Made by a program: the position numbers and the translations under genes. Under the pieces are notes generated by a model that saw nothing but the letters and a program-made list of their open reading frames with translations, was not told where the DNA came from and made no database searches. From NCBI GenBank assembly GCA_964643255.1, contig CAZXSM010000066.1, forward strand, positions 1-11,329: DNA of 11,329 nucleotides. Direction: 5' to 3'. The DNA is from JAAYRG01 sp964643255. Lineage in GTDB: Bacteria > Bacillota > Clostridia > Lachnospirales > Lachnospiraceae. This document shows, one piece after another, positions 6,531 to 11,329 of this stretch (the stretch's first letter is position 1; every line of letters begins with the position of its first letter).

Positions 6531-7928
6531 ATGAAAGTCCATAATACCTTAAAAGGGAAAAAAGAAGAATTTATACCAATAGAAGAAGGTAAGGTCCGCA
6601 TGTATGTATGTGGTCCAACAGTTTACAACTACATTCATATTGGAAATGCAAGACCTGTGGTGTTTTTTGATACTGTAAAAAGATACTTTGAATACAAAGG
6701 TTATGAAGTAAACTATGTGTCAAACTACACTGACGTAGACGATAAAATAATTGCCAAGGCCAATGAAGAAGGGGTTTCTCCAAAAGAAATCTCAGAAAGA
6801 TACATTAAAGAATATCAAACAGATTTAAAGGGCCTTAATGTAAAGACCCCAACTCATACCCCAAGGGCCACTGAAGAAATAGACGGTATGATTGAAATGA
6901 TTACAGGCTTAATAGATAAAGGTTATGCATACGAGAAAAATGGTTCGGTTTACTATAGAACTAGAAAGTTTGATGAGTATGGAAAACTATCTAAGAAAAA
7001 CATAGATGACCTAGAGGTTGGTAGTCGTATAGCAGTTGACGAAGAAAAAGAAGACAGTATGGACTTTGTATTATGGAAACCTAAAAAACCAGGAGAGCCA
7101 GCATGGGACTCACCATGGGGTCAGGGAAGACCAGGTTGGCATATAGAATGTTCAGTAATGAGCACTACTTATCTAGGAGACGAAATCGACATTCACGGTG
7201 GTGGGGAAGACCTAGTATTCCCACATCATGAAAATGAGATTGCCCAGACTGAAGCTATTACAGGCAAAACTATGGCAAGATACTGGGTCCATAATGGCTT
7301 TGTTAATATTGATAATAAGAAAATGTCTAAATCAGAAGGAAACTTCTTTACTGTACGAGAAATTGGTGAAGAATATCCACTTTCAGTAGTTAGGTTCTTT
7401 ATGTTAAGTGCTCACTACCGCAGTCCTATAAACTTTAGTCGAGAATTAATGGAATCAGCACAAAATTCCCTAGAAAGAATTCAAAATGCCGTATTTAACC
7501 TAGAATTTTTATTAGAAAATGCAAAAGAGGATAAGCTTAAAGACAAGGAACAAGAGATAATAGATAAACTTGAAGAACTAAATGAGAGATATGATAAAGC
7601 CATGGACGATGACTTTAACACAGCAGATGCTATATCTGTTATATTTGAAATCGTTAAACTAGCAAATAGTAATATTACAGCAAATAGTTCAAAAGTATTG
7701 ATACAAAAGGCTTTAGATAAAATATATCTCCTATCAGGTGTCCTTGGAATTGAAGTTACAAAAGAAGAAGAATTATTAGAAGAAGAAATAGAAAAGAAAA
7801 TCCAGGAAAGACAGGAAGCCAGAAAGAATAAAAACTTTGCTAAAGCTGATGAAATCCGTGATGAATTATTGAAAAAAGGAATTGTTCTAGAAGATACAAG
7901 AGAAGGGGTAAGATGGAAGAGAGTGTAA
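6531..7928 (+). CDS. cysS: Cysteinyl-tRNA synthetase
   Basis: CysRS, a monomeric class I synthetase, charges tRNA-Cys with cysteine using ATP. The 465-residue length is typical. The Rossmann catalytic domain shows CGPTVYNYIHIGNARP with HIGH-type HIGN (36-39). The zinc site that selects cysteine is formed by Cys27, Cys207, His232 and Glu236. KMSKS is at 264-268, preceded by the family block HGGGEDLVFPHHENE (222-236). The C-terminal helical and anticodon-binding part ends with NFAKADEIRDELLKKGI and VRWKRV, as usual. AGGAGA stands 5 bases before the ATG. Its final codons overlap the start of mrnC by 16 bases, suggesting translational coupling. Control by the upstream T-box is typical for an aminoacyl-tRNA synthetase: falling charged tRNA-Cys raises both CysE and CysS. 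Confidence 0.98.
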   Translation: MKVHNTLKGKKEEFIPIEEGKVRMYVCGPTVYNYIHIGNARPVVFFDTVKRYFEYKGYEVNYVSNYTDVDDKIIAKANEEGVSPKEISERYIKEYQTDLKGLNVKTPTHTPRATEEIDGMIEMITGLIDKGYAYEKNGSVYYRTRKFDEYGKLSKKNIDDLEVGSRIAVDEEKEDSMDFVLWKPKKPGEPAWDSPWGQGRPGWHIECSVMSTTYLGDEIDIHGGGEDLVFPHHENEIAQTEAITGKTMARYWVHNGFVNIDNKKMSKSEGNFFTVREIGEEYPLSVVRFFMLSAHYRSPINFSRELMESAQNSLERIQNAVFNLEFLLENAKEDKLKDKEQEIIDKLEELNERYDKAMDDDFNTADAISVIFEIVKLANSNITANSSKVLIQKALDKIYLLSGVLGIEVTKEEELLEEEIEKKIQERQEARKNKNFAKADEIRDELLKKGIVLEDTREGVRWKRV

Positions 7929-8350
7929 ATAAAGAAAAAGGCTTAATAAATCTAATAAATGTTAAGATGGATTTGTCTGATATAAATGCTAAGACCCTAT
8001 CACCACAAGCCCTAGCTTTTATTGGCGATGGAGTATATGAACTTGTTATTCGTACCCTTGTTGTAGATCAAGGCAATGCACCTGTTAATGACTTGCATAA
8101 AAAATCTAGTAAGCTAGTAGAGGCATCAGCCCAAGCCAAGTTATATAGAAATATAAAAGACGAATTAACACCTGAAGAAACAAGAATCTTTAAAAGAGGG
8201 CGAAATACAAGAACCAAGACTAAAGCTAAAAGTGCTAGTAGGTCAAATTACCGAATTGCTACAGGTCTTGAAGCTCTTATAGGATATCTTTATTTAACAA
8301 ATGATTTCCCAAGAGTATTAGAAATTATTAGGCTTGGACTTAATAAATAA
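7913..8350 (+). CDS. mrnC: Mini-ribonuclease III (23S rRNA maturation)
   Basis: Mini-III is a homodimeric RNase III relative without the double-stranded RNA-binding domain; in Bacillus it trims both ends of 23S rRNA precursor with help from ribosomal protein L3. At 145 residues the protein is the right size. The RNase III signature is SPQALAFIGDGVYELVIR (30-47) with Asp39 and Glu43. The second acidic element is Glu120 in ATGLEALIGYLYL. The basic loop GRNTRTKTKAKSASRSNYR (96-114) fits RNA binding. The start chosen has AAGGGG about 4 bases upstream inside the cysS end. An alternative ATG at 7967 would remove 18 poorly conserved residues but has no good ribosome site. The position right after cysS is the conserved Firmicutes arrangement. 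It should share the T-box-controlled transcript. Confidence 0.95.
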   Translation: MEESVNKEKGLINLINVKMDLSDINAKTLSPQALAFIGDGVYELVIRTLVVDQGNAPVNDLHKKSSKLVEASAQAKLYRNIKDELTPEETRIFKRGRNTRTKTKAKSASRSNYRIATGLEALIGYLYLTNDFPRVLEIIRLGLNK

Positions 8351-8419
8351 ATTGCTAATATTTACTTATAATAAAAGCTAAGACTCTAGCATTAATATTT
8401 ATATTATATAAACCACTAT

Positions 8420-8424
8420 GGAGG
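8420..8424 (+). promoter_or_regulatory. GGAGG ribosome site overlapping the upstream ATG of rlmB
   Basis: GGAGG begins on the last base of the ATG at 8418, so that ATG has no ribosome site of its own. GGAGG is the only strong site near the gene and favours the in-frame ATG at 8439, though the 14-base gap is longer than ideal. Confidence 0.55.
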
Positions 8425-8438
8425 TAGTTAAAACACAT

Positions 8439-9185
8439 ATGAAATATGAAGAATTTAGGATAGAAGGAAAAAATGCCGTTCTAGAGGCATTTCGTTCAGG
8501 AAAAACAATAGATCGTGTATTTATATTAGATGGAAGTTTTGATGATAATACCAATAAAATAGTCAGAGAGGCTAAGAAAAATGATACTCTTATTGACTTT
8601 GTAAAGAAAGAAAGACTAGACCAAATGTCTGAATCAGGTAAGCATCAGGGAGTAATAGCTAATGCAGCAGCTTATGAATATGCAAGTGTTGAAGAGATAT
8701 TGGAATTAGCCAGGGAAAAAGACCAGCCGCCCTTTATAATAATATTAGATAGCATACAAGATCCTCATAACCTAGGAGCTATTATAAGGACAGCCAATCT
8801 TGCAGGAGCTCACGGAATAATTATTCCAAAAAGACGTGCAGTAGGCCTAACAGCAACTGTCGCTAAAGCTTCGGCAGGTGCCGTTAATTATACACCTGTG
8901 GCAAAGGTAACAAATCTTGTGGATACTATAGAAAAATTGAAAGAAGAAGGCTTATGGTTTGTTTGTGCTGATATGGACGGAGAAATAATGTATGACCTTG
9001 ATTTAACTGGACCAATTGGACTAGTTATTGGTAATGAAGGCGAAGGCGTAGGTAGATTAATTAAGGAAAAGTGTGACTTTGTTGCTAAAGTACCTATGTA
9101 TGGTGAGATAGACTCCTTAAATGCCTCTGTAGCAACAGGGGTTATGGCCTATGAGATCGTTAGGCAAAGAATAGCCAAGAAATAA
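8439..9185 (+). CDS. rlmB: 23S rRNA (guanosine-2'-O-)-methyltransferase RlmB, TrmH/SpoU family
   Basis: A SPOUT methyltransferase that uses S-adenosylmethionine; E. coli RlmB methylates the ribose of G2251 in the 23S rRNA P loop. Residues 5-75 are the SpoU substrate-binding domain (FRIEGKNAVLEAFRSGKTIDRVFI, with HQGVIA near 69-74). Motif 1 is LDSIQDPHNLGAIIRTANLAGAHGII, with Asn111 and Arg117. Motif 2 is GLVIGNEGEGVGRL, with Glu200. Motif 3 is MYGEIDSLNASVATGVMAYEIVRQR, with Asn228, and forms the trefoil knot. The start at 8439 gives 248 residues and fits the usual family start. An in-frame ATG at 8418 would add seven residues but has no ribosome site. It lies 88 bases after mrnC with no terminator between, so it probably shares the transcript, though a local promoter cannot be excluded. 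A strong hairpin follows. Confidence 0.93.
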   Translation: MKYEEFRIEGKNAVLEAFRSGKTIDRVFILDGSFDDNTNKIVREAKKNDTLIDFVKKERLDQMSESGKHQGVIANAAAYEYASVEEILELAREKDQPPFIIILDSIQDPHNLGAIIRTANLAGAHGIIIPKRRAVGLTATVAKASAGAVNYTPVAKVTNLVDTIEKLKEEGLWFVCADMDGEIMYDLDLTGPIGLVIGNEGEGVGRLIKEKCDFVAKVPMYGEIDSLNASVATGVMAYEIVRQRIAKK

Positions 9186-9193
9186 ATATTAAA

Positions 9194-9230
9194 AAAATGC
9201 CTTAAGCATTTTGCTTAAGGCATTTTCCTT
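9194..9230. terminator. Bidirectional terminator after rlmB
   Basis: A 15-bp stem, arms 9194-9208 and 9212-9226 around GCCTTAAGC/GCTTAAGGC, with a short T loop. On + it is followed by TTTTCCTTATTTT. On - it runs into a seven-T tract, serving the convergent gene at 9272-9574. Confidence 0.9.
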
Positions 9231-9271
9231 ATTTTAACAATGATATTTTTTTAACAATCAAAACCACAAAG

Positions 9272-9574
9272 CTAAAAACTAGAAACTAATTCGTTGATGG
9301 AAACTAGATCATCTACAGTTTCTACTAAATTAGAAACTAAAACATTGTTATCAATTAAGCGTTTTAAGATATCAGTGACATAAGACTTTGAATAAGAAAT
9401 TCCATGAGTATATTCAGATGTTGCATAATCATTATCATGTATCTGAATTACCTTTATTCCATAAAGTGGTTTAGGCTTTTCCTCCCTATCTTCTACTAGA
9501 CAATAATTCAATGTTAACTTTTCCTCATTCTCTAGTTCTACTTCCTTTCTTCCAATTAGATAAAGTGATTGCAT
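9272..9574 (-). CDS. Small DUF6514-like protein
   Basis: A 100-residue cytosolic protein without signal peptide or membrane segment. Its layout resembles the DUF6514 family of small Clostridia proteins: an N-terminal beta strand, an LTLNYCLVEDR strand (20-30), a central YGIKV strand (38-42), and a helical tail with ILKRLIDNNVLVSNLVETVDDLV (69-91). No function is known and no catalytic motif is visible. AAAGGGGG stands about 9 bases upstream of the ATG, and acidic and basic residues are evenly spread. It is monocistronic, convergent with rlmB and divergent from the ytvI-like gene. The family match is from memory of its pattern only; the reading frame itself is well supported by ribosome site and flanking terminator. 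Confidence 0.65.
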   Translation of the reverse strand: MQSLYLIGRKEVELENEEKLTLNYCLVEDREEKPKPLYGIKVIQIHDNDYATSEYTHGISYSKSYVTDILKRLIDNNVLVSNLVETVDDLVSINELVSSF

Positions 9575-9607
9575 TATTTATATCCCCCTTTTAATATACT
9601 TATAAGT

Positions 9608-9636
9608 ATTATATTTGTTAATATCATATAAATCTA
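9608..9636 (-). promoter_or_regulatory. Candidate promoter for the DUF6514-like gene
   Basis: On the - strand, TATAAT at 9613-9608 lies about 34 bases before the start codon. At 17 bases spacing the -35 position reads TAGATT, a poor match, so only the -10 is convincing. Confidence 0.3.
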
Positions 9637-9910
9637 TGTATAAATACAACAAAGTTTTCTAAACTAATCAGATGAAGTGACAAAAGCTCTGTAAATATAT
9701 GGGGAAAATCGAAAAAAAGGCTCATTTTATACATTTATTAGAGAGATATATATAGCTAATCCACAATGGAAGTAGATACATAAAACCATGTAATAATATT
9801 CCGAACAAATTTATCAATAGTATTAAATAAATATTATTATTTTAAAAAAATTATTGAATAAAAAAATTTTAGGTGATACAATTTTTGTAACTGAAGTTAA
9901 GATAGTATGT

Positions 9911-9916
9911 GAGGAG
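9911..9916 (+). promoter_or_regulatory. Ribosome binding site setting the ytvI-like start
   Basis: GAGGAG is 6 bases before ATG at 9923. The longer frame opening at TTG 9854 has no ribosome site, and its 23 extra residues (containing CEEC) are not membrane-like. Confidence 0.85.
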
Positions 9917-9922
9917 TGTTTA

Positions 9923-10984
9923 ATGAAAATAGAGAAACAGAAAAACTTTTTAATAAGGTTTATATTTTTAACAGTTGTTTTAGGACTAGTATATATTGGA
10001 GTTCAATATGTATTACCTGCAGTATTACCTCTTGCATTAGCTTTGCTAATTGCAGTTGCCTTAAAAAATCCAATTAAAAAAATATCCGAGAGCAAGAAAT
10101 GGAACAGAACTTTAGTATCAGTTGTAATGCTCATTATCTTTTATGCTATTTTCACTTTACTAATAGGTGTATTGGCATCCCAGTTTATCTCCTTCATTAG
10201 AAATTTTATAACTACTCTTCCTGATTTATATATAAACAGAATCGAACCATTTTTAGTTGATATAGGGGAGAAAATTCTTGTCTTATTTCCACAAATAGCA
10301 CAAGATGTAGAAGGACTATTAACACAGATTATTAATTCAACAACTACATTTATAACTAATGCTACAGAATTGATAGTATCAGGAGTAGGAAGTATTGTTA
10401 CTAAAGTCCCTTCTCTTATTGCAAATTCAATGTTTACTATTATTGCATCATTTTTCTTTACTATATATTATCATGATATAACGGATTTTTTCTTTAGACA
10501 ATTACCGGAAGATAAGGCTGTTGAATCGAGACTCTTAAAGGGAAATGTAGTTGGTACTGTATGGAAGTATATCAAATCCTATGCAATATTAATGAGTATT
10601 ACCTTTGTTGAACTATCAATTGGATTGGTTATTCTAAGAGTAAACAACCCCCTTGCTGTTTCAGCTATTATTGCCTTAATTGATATATTACCCGTGCTAG
10701 GTGTTGGAACAGTCCTAATTCCATGGGCTATTATAAGTTTATTTACAAGTGATTTCATAAGAGCTATTGGTTTATTTGTTTTATATGCAATAATTACAAT
10801 TGTAAGACAAAGTTTAGAGCCTAAGGTTATAGGAAATCAAATTGGAATTCATCCAGTTGTAACATTAGCAGCTGTATATATAGGTGGTAGATTATTCGGG
10901 ATACTTGGAGTCTTTTTACTACCTATTAGCTTAGCAGTTATTAAGCAATTGCATGATGATGGAAAGCTTAATTGGTTCAAGTAA
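9923..10984 (+). CDS. AI-2E family membrane protein, YtvI-like (sporulation)
   Basis: A 353-residue integral membrane protein of the AI-2E/PerM transporter superfamily. Hydrophobic segments occur at about 10-48 (two helices), 62-92, 165-184, 218-238, 240-275, 278-296 and 309-343. A polar, less hydrophobic region (about 93-164) occupies the family's usual extracytoplasmic position. The family block is IDILPVLGVGTVLIPWAI (253-270), followed by RQSLEPKVIGNQIGIHP (295-311) and GGRLFGILGVFLLP (321-334). The DILP-LG-GTVLIPWA form resembles the sporulation protein YtvI more than generic AI-2E exporters, so a sporulation role is likely but not proven; the transported substrate is unknown. ATG at 9923 is chosen because of GAGGAG at 6 bases. 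It is monocistronic and ends at a hairpin shared with tRNA-Thr. Confidence 0.85.
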   Translation: MKIEKQKNFLIRFIFLTVVLGLVYIGVQYVLPAVLPLALALLIAVALKNPIKKISESKKWNRTLVSVVMLIIFYAIFTLLIGVLASQFISFIRNFITTLPDLYINRIEPFLVDIGEKILVLFPQIAQDVEGLLTQIINSTTTFITNATELIVSGVGSIVTKVPSLIANSMFTIIASFFFTIYYHDITDFFFRQLPEDKAVESRLLKGNVVGTVWKYIKSYAILMSITFVELSIGLVILRVNNPLAVSAIIALIDILPVLGVGTVLIPWAIISLFTSDFIRAIGLFVLYAIITIVRQSLEPKVIGNQIGIHPVVTLAAVYIGGRLFGILGVFLLPISLAVIKQLHDDGKLNWFK

Positions 10985-11067
10985 TTTTTCAACATAATGT
11001 CCTTGAGAATCATTTTGAAAAAAAGAATGTTTGCTTGTTTGATTGATAACTTTGATTGAAATGCATA

Positions 11068-11107
11068 AAAGAAGCCACTTGTAGAAAATTCTACAAGTGG
11101 CTTCTTT
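11068..11107. terminator. Bidirectional terminator between ytvI-like gene and tRNA-Thr
   Basis: A perfect 19-bp inverted repeat (arms 11068-11086 and 11089-11107) built on AAGCCACTTGTAG/CTACAAGTGGCTT, with effectively a small AAAATT loop. It lies between convergent transcripts. The stem ends in TTCTTT on + and TTCTTTTA on -, supplying the U-rich ends. Confidence 0.85.
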
Positions 11108-11125
11108 GTAAGCCCTATTTACATA

Positions 11126-11198
11126 AGCTACCTAGCGGATTTGAACCGCCGACCTCCGCCTTACCAAGGCGACGCTCTACCAACTGAGCCAAGGCAGC
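11126..11198 (-). tRNA. tRNA-Thr (anticodon GGU)
   Basis: A 73-base cloverleaf on - with every arm intact. The acceptor stem is GCTGCCT/AGGTAGC with one G-U pair, and the D arm is GCTC/GAGC around AGTTGGTA. The anticodon stem TCGCC/GGCGG encloses TTGGTAA, with GGT at positions 34-36, reading ACC and ACU. The variable loop is AGGTC, and the T arm GGCGG/CCGCT encloses TTCAAAT. The discriminator is U73, and CCA is not encoded (TAT follows), so it must be added after transcription. Confidence 0.97.
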
Positions 11199-11220
11199 AA
11201 AATGAGTCTTACAAGTTGAT

Positions 11221-11250
11221 ATTCTATCATACAAGGGACCTAAATGTCAA
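11221..11250 (-). promoter_or_regulatory. Sigma-A promoter of tRNA-Thr
   Basis: On -, perfect TTGACA (11250-11245), an 18-base spacer and TAGAAT (11226-11221) with an extended TGA just before the -10. Transcription should start near 11214, about 16 bases ahead of the mature tRNA. The -35 lies only 3 bases past the stop of the queH-like gene. Confidence 0.85.
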
Positions 11251-11253
11251 CTA

Positions 11254-11329
11254 TTAAAAGTTGGATCGGTTTATCTTGGAATATATACAACCACAATAAT
11301 CCTGACGGTATAAATTATATTCCTTAGAC
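11254..11329 (-). CDS. queH: Epoxyqueuosine reductase QueH, C-terminal fragment (cut by window edge)
   Basis: Only the last 24 codons and the TAA stop are inside the window; the gene continues beyond the right edge. The visible residues end the protein with LYRQDYCGCIYSKINRSNF. The motif YRQ-x-YCGC-x-YS is characteristic of the QueH (formerly DUF208) family, a non-orthologous replacement of QueG that reduces epoxyqueuosine to queuosine in tRNAs with GUN anticodons; its conserved cysteines bind metal or an Fe-S cluster. The reading is open from base 11328 down to the stop at 11256-11254. The downstream tRNA-Thr is not a queuosine target, so adjacency is probably incidental. The call rests on a short but distinctive motif. 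Confidence 0.75.
   Translation of the reverse strand, partial: SKEYNLYRQDYCGCIYSKINRSNF

Larger units (their letters stand above)
9575..9922. other. AT-rich intergenic region between divergent genes
   Basis: A 348-base stretch between the DUF6514-like gene (-) and the ytvI-like gene (+). It is very AT-rich with poly-A/T runs. Apart from the candidate - strand promoter near 9608 and the ytvI ribosome site, nothing convincing was seen: no coding frame with a ribosome site, no strong hairpin and no recognisable riboswitch. A run ATACATTT at 9729-9736 resembles part of a sporulation sigma-E -10 element but lacks a matching -35. Confidence 0.5.

Noticed and set aside
9655..9760. Possible riboswitch or structured leader before the ytvI-like gene
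   Set aside because: Only weak AT-rich pairings were seen, with no motif of a known class and no terminator-like hairpin before the gene.
1..11329. CRISPR array, insertion sequence, phage or toxin-antitoxin module
   Set aside because: No regularly spaced repeats, transposase motifs, attachment-like repeats or paired small genes were seen on either strand.

Overview
The window is AT-rich, low-GC Gram-positive DNA, most likely from an anaerobic, probably spore-forming member of the Clostridia or Tissierellia. The evidence is strong AAGGAG-type ribosome sites, a cysteine T-box leader, the Firmicutes cluster cysE-cysS-mrnC-rlmB, a YtvI-like membrane protein and a small DUF6514-like protein. This taxonomic placement is inferred; there is no rRNA or species marker here.

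Left part (1-3509): a lipoprotein alpha/beta hydrolase with an N-terminal DUF3887-like region, then a MalY/PatB-type PLP-dependent C-S lyase/aminotransferase, both on +. A 15-bp palindromic terminator separates them from a convergent uridine-kinase-like P-loop protein on the - strand. The kinase's upstream region runs into a run of exactly 100 N (3518-3617), which looks like a scaffold gap of unknown length. Adjacency across it is therefore not proven, and ispD, usually next to ispF, may lie in it.

Central part (3618-9226): ispF (MEP isoprenoid pathway) with an unusual CGGCGGC tail; dlgD/yiaK (2,3-diketo-L-gulonate reductase) with a GTG start; a consensus sigma-A promoter; and a full T-box leader. 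The T-box has a UGC specifier and a UGGA-ACC core whose variable A fits U73 of tRNA-Cys. It controls cysE, cysS and mrnC, with rlmB further downstream. These genes link cysteine supply (CysE), cysteine charging (CysS), 23S rRNA maturation (Mini-III) and 23S ribose methylation (RlmB). A bidirectional terminator closes the block, so yacP and sigH, which often follow rlmB in Firmicutes, do not follow here.

Right part (9227-11329): a small DUF6514-like gene on -, a long AT-rich intergenic region, and an AI-2E/YtvI-type membrane protein on +. A 19-bp perfect palindrome serves as a shared terminator with a convergent tRNA-Thr(GGU) gene that has its own promoter. At the edge, on -, are the last 24 codons of a QueH-like epoxyqueuosine reductase, recognised by its YRQ-x-YCGC-x-YS motif.

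No mobile element, CRISPR array or clearly new multi-gene system was seen. The less ordinary points are the cysteine-rich IspF tail, the lone dlgD inside a housekeeping cluster, and the coiled-coil plus Asn/Lys extension of CysE.
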